Positions 1 to 5,209 of a stretch of 5,535 nt of DNA are shown in pieces. Source of the DNA: Clostridium sp. UBA3947 (GTDB lineage: Bacteria; Bacillota; Clostridia; Clostridiales; Clostridiaceae). Each line of letters opens with the position of its first letter. Positions within the stretch are counted from its first letter, which is position 1. The notes under the pieces were generated by a model. That model ran no database searches. It was given only the letters and a program-made list of their open reading frames with translations, and was not told the DNA's origin. A program made the position numbers and the translations under genes. The DNA lies in assembly GCA_002385545.1 (NCBI GenBank), contig DGDR01000190.1, positions 1 to 5,535 on the forward strand. The letters run 5' to 3'.

Positions 1-524
1 TAATTGCAGTTACTGCAAAAGCAGAAGTGGCATTTACAGAGGTAACTTACCATAAAGCATTTGAAGATGAAATCATTACGGTTTCCGCAAATGCTGATGT
101 TGCATTCTTGTTTGGAGCAACAGATAATACCATTATTGGTTTAGAGAATTTACCTATGACAAGGTTTAATGAAGAGGGAGAAGAATACCAAGATTGGGGC
201 TTCATAGTGAGAGTCACGTTAGATTATTTTGCTGTGAATATCCCAACGATAACCTTGGTGGACACAGAACACAATACCCAAATATCCGTTTCTCATGTTG
301 AAGAAGTTATTGGTAGTGGAGGTTTTCAGTTTGATGTTTATATTGATGATGTAGCTGCAGAATTTGGTTTGAATACTGTTCAACAGACCGTTCGAGTTAT
401 TGTATCAGGTGCAGTTAACGAGGCAGGATATACGTACGACACTATGGTTGAAGAGTTTACGCCTGTTAACTTAGTACCACCAGCGTTGCCATTGCCAGAA
501 GTGGAGGCGATATGGAATGAGTAA
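1..524 (+). CDS. Phage tail/structural protein, 5'-truncated, with tandem ITVSA-type repeats
   Basis: The reading frame is open from the left edge (first full codon at 3), so the gene begins upstream; a GTG at 27 lies inside a repeat, has no ribosome binding site, and is unlikely to be the start. 173 residues are visible. Residues 1-14 and 25-38 are two copies of a short motif (IAVTAKAEVAF and ITVSANADVAF). The middle (about 45-135) is beta-rich and unrecognised. The end (about 134-165) has a V-E-E-F-T-P-V-N-L segment followed by a proline-rich tail. The same repeats and linker occur in the next gene, so the two are related by module sharing. The last codons overlap the next gene by 8 bases. 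No catalytic motif is seen. Location before other tail-like genes and the lysis cassette suggests a tail fibre, baseplate or adhesin-like structural role; this is inference from context. Confidence 0.75.
   Translation, partial: IAVTAKAEVAFTEVTYHKAFEDEIITVSANADVAFLFGATDNTIIGLENLPMTRFNEEGEEYQDWGFIVRVTLDYFAVNIPTITLVDTEHNTQISVSHVEEVIGSGGFQFDVYIDDVAAEFGLNTVQQTVRVIVSGAVNEAGYTYDTMVEEFTPVNLVPPALPLPEVEAIWNE
3..116 (+). repeat. Two tandem copies of a short ITVSA-type protein repeat
   Basis: Codons 3-44 encode IAVTAKAEVAFTEV and codons 75-116 encode ITVSANADVAFLFG, one repeat unit every 24 residues. The same pair recurs near the end of the next gene (1402-1518). The pattern is I-x-V-[ST]-A-x-A-x-x-x-F, which alternates like beta strands. 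The similarity is at protein level rather than exact DNA identity. Confidence 0.7.
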
Positions 525-1533
525 AGGTTTGGGACAGAAGATAGCTATAAAATTTACTGCTGACCTAATTGGGGATGTAAGCGGCAAGGATACAGCTACA
601 CCGTATTCTTTTTACAGATGGTATATTACCTCTACTTGGTCCAGTTCAGGGAGACTGTACCTGTATGAACTAGAATTTTTTAGTAACGGTGTAAAAATGG
701 ATACAAATAAAATTGTATCTATGGCTGGCAGTAGCAGATATTCCTCAAATTATGATGTAGATAGGTTATTTGATGGCTCTGTTTCAGGGAGAGAGTGGGA
801 TGCTAACGGTCCCCTACCACATTGGGTCAGTATTGAATTAGATGAAGCGATAGTCATAGATAGTTTTAGATGGCATACAGGAACAAGTGGTAATAAACCT
901 AGAGAGTTCATACTTCAAGGCTCCAATGATGGGATTAACTGGGTAGACATATACACGGACGAGAGCCAAAACTTAAATAATTGGATTAATTTTGATGTAC
1001 CCGTAGGTAATGCAGCTGCCTTCACAGTAACAGGAAAAGAGTATCAATATGTAAATGGACCTTTGGTAGATAAAGAATATAGAGTTGAAAAAGTTGAAAG
1101 ATACCCGATAGCCAAACTGTGGCGGGATGATTTTAGCGGGCAGATGGATGGGGTTGAGGTTGGAGAGAATGGGTTGCAGCTGGAATGGAGCGAAGATACA
1201 GATTATTCTGCACCCAATGACCAAATAAGACTGGTTATGCACCCTCAAAGTAGATTCAACAACGTAGTGGGTCCTTTGACTGTACAGTATGACCAAACCG
1301 TTGGTTCTCTTAGGGGTAGAAGTGGACCAGTTGAAGGGTTCATAGAAACGTTTACACCAATAGACCTTGAACCTAAACCTAACCCACACGTTGCTGAGAA
1401 CATAGAAGTTTCAGCTGAAGCAAACGTCAACTTCACAAAAGTGATATGCGACCAAGGATACACAGATGAATATATAACAGTAAGTGCATCTGCCACAGCA
1501 GACTTCATTTATGTTGGCATTATAAATCCATAG
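517..1533 (+). CDS. Phage tail protein with discoidin (F5/8 type C-like) domain
   Basis: 338 residues. The ATG at 517 is preceded by GGAGG at 503-507, nine bases upstream, inside the end of the previous gene, which suggests coupled translation. Residues about 33-162 look like a discoidin/CBM32-type domain: an R-W-Y-I start, a D-R-L-F-D-G-S segment, a W-V-S-I-E-L-D strand, I-D-S-F-R-W-H, and the family-typical QGSNDGINWVDIY near 134-146. Such domains bind sugars on surfaces. Residues about 170-200 carry an EYQYVNGPLVDKEYRVEKVE segment, and 236-285 form a beta domain ending in the F-T-P-I-D-L linker shared with the previous gene. Residues 296-334 are two ITVSA-type repeats. No enzyme motif or signal peptide is seen. 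I infer a tail-fibre or baseplate accessory protein that helps attach to the host envelope. The domain assignment is from pattern recognition; the tail role is from context. Confidence 0.8.
   Translation: MSKGLGQKIAIKFTADLIGDVSGKDTATPYSFYRWYITSTWSSSGRLYLYELEFFSNGVKMDTNKIVSMAGSSRYSSNYDVDRLFDGSVSGREWDANGPLPHWVSIELDEAIVIDSFRWHTGTSGNKPREFILQGSNDGINWVDIYTDESQNLNNWINFDVPVGNAAAFTVTGKEYQYVNGPLVDKEYRVEKVERYPIAKLWRDDFSGQMDGVEVGENGLQLEWSEDTDYSAPNDQIRLVMHPQSRFNNVVGPLTVQYDQTVGSLRGRSGPVEGFIETFTPIDLEPKPNPHVAENIEVSAEANVNFTKVICDQGYTDEYITVSASATADFIYVGIINP
1402..1518 (+). repeat. C-terminal pair of ITVSA-type protein repeats
   Basis: Codons encode IEVSAEANVNFTKV (residues 296-309) and ITVSASATADFIYVG (320-334), again 24 residues apart. 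They align directly with the pair at 3-116, including the acidic D-E residues just before the second copy. The pair ends four residues before the stop codon. Confidence 0.7.
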
Positions 1534-1540
1534 GAGGTGG
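1532..1540 (+). promoter_or_regulatory. Strong ribosome binding site for the 493-residue tail gene
   Basis: AGGAGGTGG overlaps the TAG stop of the preceding gene and lies four bases before the ATG at 1545 (seven from the AGGAGG core). It is the best match to the anti-Shine-Dalgarno sequence in the window and fixes the start. Confidence 0.85.
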
Positions 1541-1544
1541 ACAT

Positions 1545-3026
1545 ATGAAAATTAAAGTAGGAGTGAATTTCCATAATAGGTTCGATATAGTCAAGAACGG
1601 CGAGTGGGTTGGTTATGCAGAGAACATTATTCTTGACCAAATGTACGGTGTGATTTGCAACTTTGCAAGCGATTGGTTCTACAGAATATACTTTGGAAAA
1701 GGAACAGGAATCCCAACACCAGACAGAACAGCCCTGTTTTCTCCTTTGGGGTACAAAAATGCTGACACTGACAACATAATTAAAGCGTTCCCTACTTCCA
1801 GTTTCACAAGAAAGATAACTTTGTTGCCTTCAGAATATGTAGGGGAAACCATAACAGAAGTTGGAATAGCAAACAGTGCAGGACTTTTATTGACTCATGC
1901 AATGTTAAAAGATTCAGAGGGCAACCCTCTAAGTTTAACGAAAACAGATTTAGATGTGGTTGAAATTTATGCGACAGTATTTACCACTTTAAACAGTGGT
2001 GATGTTGCAGGGACGTACATGACTCAGGTAAACAACCGATTGTTTGATTACTTTACAAGCAACAGTGCAATGGACAATCCCAACTTTGTATTGAGCTCGT
2101 CCCCGTTCAGAAGTGACCATAAAGGGATATTCCCGTACAAAAGCTATACCACCAGTTCCAACAAGACTATTGACTCTTTGAATAGAAAGACCATTTTCAC
2201 CAAAAGGGTGGACATAACAAAGATTCCACCGCTAATATTCCAATTTGGCTTAGATGATATTTGTGTCAGAAATGTGTGGACGTTACCAACTTGGGCTGGG
2301 CAAGAGCTTGAGAATGTAACACTTGGAGTAGGCGATGGAGAGACTGTGGAATTTCCATTTCCTCAGTATCCATTGTTAGATGCTTCAAGCAATGTTGAAA
2401 TAAAAGTTGATGACAATGTTGTGTCTAATTATACACTGAAAAACACACAAAGCCCTTTTACGGACCATCTTAGTTTGCTAGATTTAGCAGATTCCACATA
2501 TGAGCACTTTGATTCTAGTGTTATTGCCCCTATAAATGGAGTCTCAGTAAATGTTCAAAGTGTAGATTCTAACAACAAGATAACTGCCTATTTCAAACTA
2601 CTTGACCCCACCAGCATAGTTGGTAGAACCATAGAGAGTTACATGTCCAGCAAGTATTCATTTAGTGAGTACAGTGTACCAAACATGCAAGTTTCAACCT
2701 CTGATGACGGTGAGAATTGGACAGTTCTTTATACAGGAGGTGTTTCTAGAGGAGCAACAGATTATATAAGCTATACGTTCACAGAACCAGCGAACTATGT
2801 GCGGTTAGCATATTGGAATTTAGGGAAAACTTCGGCAGTTGCTACTATATATTGGACACGAATGTACCCATTGGATTCAGAAAAACCTACTGTGGTATTC
2901 GACACCCCACCTGCAGAAGGTGCGTTGGTTGTGGCTAAGTACAAAATTTCACCAATGTATAAAAATGAAAATTATGTTTTAGATTTAACAGTTGAACTTC
3001 AATTCGGAGAGGGGGCGATGGTATGA
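1545..3026 (+). CDS. Phage tail fibre/baseplate-like protein with inserted discoidin-like domain
   Basis: 493 residues, start set by the strong ribosome binding site just upstream. Residues 1-150 form a beta-rich tail-type N-terminal region with aromatic F-Y/W-Y strands, GKGTGIPTPDRTALFSPLG at 51-69 and I-T-E-V-G-I-A-N at 103-110; I know similar layouts from uncharacterised Bacillota phage tail proteins. Residues 150-255 are unrecognised. At 261-298 comes GVGDGETVEFPFP then NVEIKVDDNVVSNYTL, the first half of a beta domain seen in many tail proteins. Its usual second half appears only at 449-468 (T-V-V-F-D-T-P-P-A-E-G-A). Between them, about 301-445, sits a region with STSDDGENWTVLY (384-396) and N-Y-V-R-L-A-Y-W, typical of discoidin-like domains. 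I infer a receptor-binding or fibre role. The stop overlaps the start of the next small gene as ATGA. Confidence 0.8.
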   Translation: MKIKVGVNFHNRFDIVKNGEWVGYAENIILDQMYGVICNFASDWFYRIYFGKGTGIPTPDRTALFSPLGYKNADTDNIIKAFPTSSFTRKITLLPSEYVGETITEVGIANSAGLLLTHAMLKDSEGNPLSLTKTDLDVVEIYATVFTTLNSGDVAGTYMTQVNNRLFDYFTSNSAMDNPNFVLSSSPFRSDHKGIFPYKSYTTSSNKTIDSLNRKTIFTKRVDITKIPPLIFQFGLDDICVRNVWTLPTWAGQELENVTLGVGDGETVEFPFPQYPLLDASSNVEIKVDDNVVSNYTLKNTQSPFTDHLSLLDLADSTYEHFDSSVIAPINGVSVNVQSVDSNNKITAYFKLLDPTSIVGRTIESYMSSKYSFSEYSVPNMQVSTSDDGENWTVLYTGGVSRGATDYISYTFTEPANYVRLAYWNLGKTSAVATIYWTRMYPLDSEKPTVVFDTPPAEGALVVAKYKISPMYKNENYVLDLTVELQFGEGAMV

Positions 3027-3196
3027 TGCGTCACGGAGTTGTTAAATGTGAATGTGGATATAAAATGTACTTCGAAACCAGGCGTAAAAATATTGTTTGT
3101 CTAATGTGTAATACTACAATAGATATTTCCGCGTATCCATTTAAAGAAGAGGTGGACGAAGATGATACTAGAGTTCAAGCAGGTAGCGACCTTTGA
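3023..3196 (+). CDS. Small zinc-ribbon protein, 57 residues
   Basis: ATG at 3023 overlaps the previous stop as ATGA, and a second ATG follows at 3026. The purine-rich GGAGAGGGGG at 3006-3015 is well placed for either. The product has C9-x-C11 and C26-x2-C29, reading KCECGYKMYF then NIVCLMCN, separated by 14 residues: a compact four-cysteine knuckle pair expected to bind one zinc. A basic stretch (T-R-R-K) lies between the pairs and the C-terminus is acidic (KEEVDEDD). The tail of the gene overlaps the next one by 35 bases and contains its ribosome binding site. Size and spacing recall Com of phage Mu, a zinc-ribbon RNA-binding regulator of translation, but the first pair is C-x-C rather than C-x2-C and no homology is claimed. 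PBSX-like phages often carry a small XkdX gene in this position; this product does not look like XkdX. Function unknown. Confidence 0.75.
   Translation: MMRHGVVKCECGYKMYFETRRKNIVCLMCNTTIDISAYPFKEEVDEDDTRVQAGSDL
3149..3155 (+). promoter_or_regulatory. Ribosome binding site inside the zinc-ribbon gene
   Basis: GAGGTGG six bases before the ATG at 3162 sets the start of the 181-residue gene. Because it lies within the translated part of the zinc-ribbon gene, ribosomes finishing that gene pass over it, so expression of the two may be linked. Confidence 0.7.
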
Positions 3197-3707
3197 TGGT
3201 CACAATATAGAGGTAGTACCTGAACTTGATAATAGAATTTCTATTTATGATTTAGATGGCGTGGTAAGGCGACGCATCGCCCCTGACGATATGGATAAAC
3301 CTATTGAACTAAAAAGAAGTAACCAACTGTTTTCCTCACAGGAATTAATCAGCTATGGCGTGCGTTCGTTCCCGCATCTAGGACCTTATGCCTTTTGGCG
3401 CGAAAAATATTCTGACAATACTAGGATAGTAGTACCATTATACAATAATGATAGGGGCAGGCTTCCTACTATCACCTTAAGTGTAGACAATGGACGCGTT
3501 AACTACGTTATTACACCACCAACTAATTCTAATTATTATTGCTATAAAATACATTTTACAAAGGGATTGTTTAGACGCGACATCGTTACTTATGAACTTG
3601 AGGGTTACATTGAGCTTGAAGAAGGTGAATATCAGGTATCATGTAGAGGGTACTCTAAGGATGGCTATAATAGTGCTTTAACACCTGATCAATTTATTAT
3701 CGTATAG
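3162..3707 (+). CDS. Unrecognised phage protein with possible fibronectin III-like C-terminus
   Basis: 181 residues; I do not recognise the family. The N-terminal 100 residues contain short beta-like stretches and charged loops (for example RRRIAPDDMDKPIELKR at 36-52). From about 101 to 181 the strand pattern looks like one fibronectin III-like beta sandwich: PTITLSVDNGRVNYVITPP, then Y-Y-C-Y-K-I-H-F, then G-E-Y-Q-V-S-C-R-G-Y-S-K-D-G-Y and a closing F-I-I-V. No signal peptide, membrane segment or catalytic motif is visible. Its position between tail genes and the lysis cassette suggests a minor structural or adhesion protein. Arginine codon use differs from the genes upstream: 6 of 14 arginines use CGN (four are CGC), against 1 of 14 and 3 of 13 in the two preceding large genes. 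These counts are small but fit a different origin. Confidence 0.75.
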   Translation: MILEFKQVATFDGHNIEVVPELDNRISIYDLDGVVRRRIAPDDMDKPIELKRSNQLFSSQELISYGVRSFPHLGPYAFWREKYSDNTRIVVPLYNNDRGRLPTITLSVDNGRVNYVITPPTNSNYYCYKIHFTKGLFRRDIVTYELEGYIELEEGEYQVSCRGYSKDGYNSALTPDQFIIV

Positions 3708-3722
3708 GGGGAATGTGGTATA

Positions 3723-3977
3723 ATGGAAGAACAACTATTAAAGCTTGCTGCCAGTAACGGAATATGGGCAACGTTATTTGTAGTTCTTTTCTTGTACACT
3801 ATCTACGATAGTAGACACAGGGAGAAAAAATATCAACAGACTATTGAGGAGAATCAGAAGATAATTCAAAGTCTGTCCGGTGAAATTAAGACTGAGGTAC
3901 AAGGCACTAAGGAGGACGTAGGTGAAATAAAGCAAGATGTAAAACATTTAAAGGCAATAATAGAAAGGAGGGGCTAG
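3723..3977 (+). CDS. BhlA/UviB-family holin-like membrane protein
   Basis: 84 residues. A short N-terminus (MEEQLLKLAASNGIWATLF) leads into one membrane segment at about 13-28, followed by a basic Y-D-S-R-H-R-E-K-K-Y stop-transfer stretch and a charged, coiled-coil-like tail at about 33-82 (TEVQGTKEDVGEIKQDVKHL). This layout matches the BhlA/UviB family, which accompanies phage endolysins and bacteriocins in Bacillota and is linked to membrane permeabilisation. The upstream AGGGGG at 3706-3711 is 11 bases from the ATG, somewhat far; a GTGG at 3715-3718 is closer. The gene is followed directly, with one base between stop and start, by the endolysin. It probably contributes to timed release or activation of the endolysin; whether it is a true holin or an accessory membrane protein is not settled by sequence. 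Confidence 0.85.
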   Translation: MEEQLLKLAASNGIWATLFVVLFLYTIYDSRHREKKYQQTIEENQKIIQSLSGEIKTEVQGTKEDVGEIKQDVKHLKAIIERRG

Positions 3978-3978
3978 T

Positions 3979-4686
3979 ATGTTTAAGATGCTTATAAATG
4001 CTGGTCACGGCGCTGGAGCTGCGCATAACAGAGGCAGTGTGTGTAGTAACGAAGGTGACAACAATTACTACTTCAGCTTAGAACTAAAGAAGGCAATGGA
4101 GCAGTATGAAAATGTTCAAATAGACCTCGTTAGGAATAACATATCAGACAACCCTACATTAGCACAGAGAGCTGCTATGGGTAAAGGTTACAATCTATAC
4201 TACTCAATTCACTCCAACGCTGCAGTTAACAACCCTACAGTAAGAGGCACTGAAGTGTGGGACTCTGTAGAAAAGCCTAACAAAGCTCTAGCCAAAGCAA
4301 TATGTGATGTAGTATCAGAATTATTCGGTCATAATAATCGTGGTGTTAAGTACCGCGAGGGTCAGCCGGGTTTGAACTGGTACGGTGAGCTTAGACACAA
4401 TGGCGCAGATTCAGCAATGATAATAGAACACGGTTTTCATACTAATCAACAAGACTGTAACTTTTTCAAGAACAACCATAAAAAGATAGCAGAAGCTGTG
4501 GCGGAAGTTATCGCTAAACACTACAGATTAAAGAAGAAAACTGTTGCGCATGAGCCTAGCCCATGGGCTAAAGAAGCTTGGGAATGGGCAGTTAAGGAGG
4601 GCCTGTTGGATGGAACAAATCCCACAGCACCTATGACAAGAGAGATGTTTGCAATGATAGAATATAGAAAGCGAGGTGTTAAGTGA
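3979..4686 (+). CDS. Endolysin: N-acetylmuramoyl-L-alanine amidase (Amidase_3) with SLH-like tail
   Basis: 235 residues, start supported by AAGGAGGGG at 3965-3973. Residues 1-182 form a zinc amidase of the Amidase_3 (LytC/CwlV) type, which cuts the bond between N-acetylmuramic acid and L-alanine in peptidoglycan. The zinc ligands are visible as H10 in INAGHG, E25 in SNEGDNN and H78 in YSIHSNA; the catalytic glutamate is E150 in MIIEHGFHTN. There is no signal peptide, so release across the membrane should depend on the holins on either side. Residues about 183-192 are a basic linker. Residues 194-230 (SPWAKEAWEWAVKEGLLDG, then P-M-T-R-E-M-F) resemble one SLH-type motif, seen at the C-terminus of many clostridial phage amidases and likely to aid wall binding. 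Only one copy is present. The stop codon overlaps the start of the next gene. Confidence 0.93.
   Translation: MFKMLINAGHGAGAAHNRGSVCSNEGDNNYYFSLELKKAMEQYENVQIDLVRNNISDNPTLAQRAAMGKGYNLYYSIHSNAAVNNPTVRGTEVWDSVEKPNKALAKAICDVVSELFGHNNRGVKYREGQPGLNWYGELRHNGADSAMIIEHGFHTNQQDCNFFKNNHKKIAEAVAEVIAKHYRLKKKTVAHEPSPWAKEAWEWAVKEGLLDGTNPTAPMTREMFAMIEYRKRGVK
4673..4678 (+). promoter_or_regulatory. Ribosome binding site deciding the holin start
   Basis: GAGGTG lies seven bases before ATG 4686 but only four before the in-frame GTG at 4683. The spacing favours the ATG. Confidence 0.6.
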
Positions 4687-4967
4687 TGTTAGAGCAATAT
4701 ATATTACCCGACTTAATGATTCTAATTCCTGTATTAATAATCATAGGTAAGATGCTTAAGAAGGCGTCATATGTCCAGGACTGGACAATTCCTATACTAT
4801 TGGTTGTGATAGGTATACTATTAGCAGTTGTTACTATAGGAGCTAAAGATAGCTATACCTCTGAGAGTATAGTAACCGGAATAATCCAGGGCATATTAGC
4901 TACTGGTATGGCGGTATATGTTCATCAATTATCTATACAAACAGGAAGAAAAAGAGACCAGGATTAA
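4686..4967 (+). CDS. Phage holin, three membrane segments (Hol44/holin superfamily V type)
   Basis: 93 residues from the ATG at 4686, whose A is the last base of the endolysin stop (TGATG); a GTG one codon earlier is an alternative. Three hydrophobic stretches are visible at about 6-24 (ILPDLMILIPVLIIIG), 33-52 (WTIPILLVVIGILLAVV) and 61-79 (SIVTGIIQGILATGMAVYV), followed by a short, largely basic tail (GRKRDQD). The opening Y-I-L-P-D-L-M-I-L-I-P-V-L and the closing I-I-Q-G-I-L-A-T-G-M-A-V-Y-V match the Phage_holin_5_2 (Hol44-like) pattern. Holins oligomerise in the cytoplasmic membrane and trigger passage of the endolysin. Overlap with the endolysin implies coupled translation. With the BhlA/UviB-like protein, this makes two holin-type proteins in one cassette. 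The last codons lie in the stem of the terminator. Confidence 0.88.
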   Translation: MLEQYILPDLMILIPVLIIIGKMLKKASYVQDWTIPILLVVIGILLAVVTIGAKDSYTSESIVTGIIQGILATGMAVYVHQLSIQTGRKRDQD

Positions 4968-4981
4968 TTTCCTGGTTTTTT
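4957..4981 (+). terminator. Intrinsic terminator closing the late operon
   Basis: ACCAGGA (4957-4963) pairs perfectly with TCCTGGT (4970-4976) across a six-base loop, and a run of six T ends at 4981. The left arm lies in the last holin codons and the loop contains the TAA stop. It should end transcription of the tail and lysis genes and separates them from the gene at 5210. Confidence 0.92.
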
Positions 4982-4996
4982 AATTAGCCCTTTACG

Positions 4997-5047
4997 AGTC
5001 CGTGTTAATAGATCTAATATAAAACCCTAAGTACACTATCACGGACT
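4997..5047 (+). repeat. Inverted repeat with 8-bp perfect arms
   Basis: AGTCCGTG at 4997-5004 and CACGGACT at 5040-5047 are perfect reverse complements separated by 35 bases. The stem can continue after a three-base bulge through ATAG (5008-5011) with CTAT (5036-5039). No T-run follows directly, so it does not look like a terminator. Confidence 0.6.
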
Positions 5048-5075
5048 TATAATAAAGGTCTAGGACGTGTTACAA

Positions 5076-5087
5076 GTATAATTATAC
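5076..5087. repeat. 12-bp perfect palindrome GTATAATTATAC
   Basis: A perfect dyad that contains a TATAAT hexamer on each strand. It could be a protein-binding site or overlapping -10 elements, but no matching -35 is seen for either strand. Confidence 0.45.
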
Positions 5088-5103
5088 CTTTTTATCTGTT
5101 TCT

Positions 5104-5121
5104 TCTTATTATATAATAAGA
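5104..5121. promoter_or_regulatory. 18-bp perfect palindrome, candidate operator
   Basis: TCTTATTATATAATAAGA is its own reverse complement over 18 bases. The inner ATATAATAAG (5111-5120) is repeated exactly at 5181-5190, seventy bases downstream, where it overlaps the predicted -10 of the next gene. A full site upstream plus a half site on the promoter fits a dimeric repressor or activator; the binding protein is not in the window. Confidence 0.5.
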
Positions 5122-5123
5122 TA

Positions 5124-5171
5124 GGTGTTGCAGCACCCCTCGGTATTTTATTTTTCTAAGGTAAGCTGCAA
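5124..5171 (+). repeat. Nested dyads: GGTGTTGCAGCACC and TTGCAGC/GCTGCAA
   Basis: GGTGTTGCAGCACC at 5124-5137 is a 14-bp dyad with one imperfect pair. Its inner TTGCAGC (5128-5134) is also the perfect complement of GCTGCAA at 5165-5171, across a 30-base AT-rich loop. The two pairings are mutually exclusive in RNA. Both lie just upstream of the predicted promoter, so they would matter in RNA only if transcription starts further upstream. Confidence 0.45.
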
Positions 5172-5178
5172 AGAAAAA

Positions 5179-5187
5179 TGATATAAT
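5179..5187 (+). promoter_or_regulatory. Extended -10 promoter for the 3D-domain gene
   Basis: TGATATAAT is a perfect extended -10 (TGnTATAAT). It sits 22 bases before the start codon and only five before the AAAAGGGGG ribosome binding site at 5193-5201, giving a very short leader. No good -35 is present at the right spacing (AGGTAA at 17), which is tolerable for an extended -10 promoter or may mean an activator is needed. Confidence 0.55.
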
Positions 5188-5209
5188 AAGTGAAAAGGGG
5201 GTATTAAAT

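Larger units (their letters stand above)
4982..5209 (+). other. Dyad-rich intergenic regulatory region
   Basis: No open reading frame of note and no recognisable tRNA or other RNA gene. The stretch is very AT-rich and holds several inverted repeats listed separately plus four TATAAT hexamers on the plus strand, at 5048, 5077, 5112 and 5182. None has a good TTGACA-like partner 16-18 bases upstream; only the last has an extended -10 context. The density of dyads suggests control of the following gene by a DNA-binding protein or by RNA structure, but a replication or attachment function cannot be excluded. Confidence 0.6.

Noticed and set aside
27..29. GTG as start of the first gene
   Set aside because: The frame stays open to the left edge, the codon lies within the ITVSA-type repeat, and no ribosome binding site precedes it.
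973..1389. Minus-strand open frame of 138 codons
   Set aside because: It lies wholly inside the discoidin-domain gene, has no recognisable protein features and is opposite to every other gene.
1245..1508. Minus-strand open frame of 87 codons
   Set aside because: Antisense shadow of the same structural gene with no supporting motif.
1983..2000. Perfect 6-bp hairpin ACCACT/AGTGGT
   Set aside because: Inside a coding region with no T-run and ordinary codons; most likely chance.
3490..3681. Plus-strand open frame of 63 codons
   Set aside because: Alternative frame inside the 181-residue gene, without a ribosome binding site or recognisable pattern.
4683..4685. GTG start for the holin
   Set aside because: Only four bases from the ribosome binding site, while the adjacent ATG has better spacing; a dual start cannot be shown from sequence.
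5054..5091. AAAGGT/ACCTTT hairpin followed by T-rich DNA as a second terminator
   Set aside because: Six-base stem with a 26-base loop and an interrupted T-run; too weak beside the clear terminator at 4957-4981.
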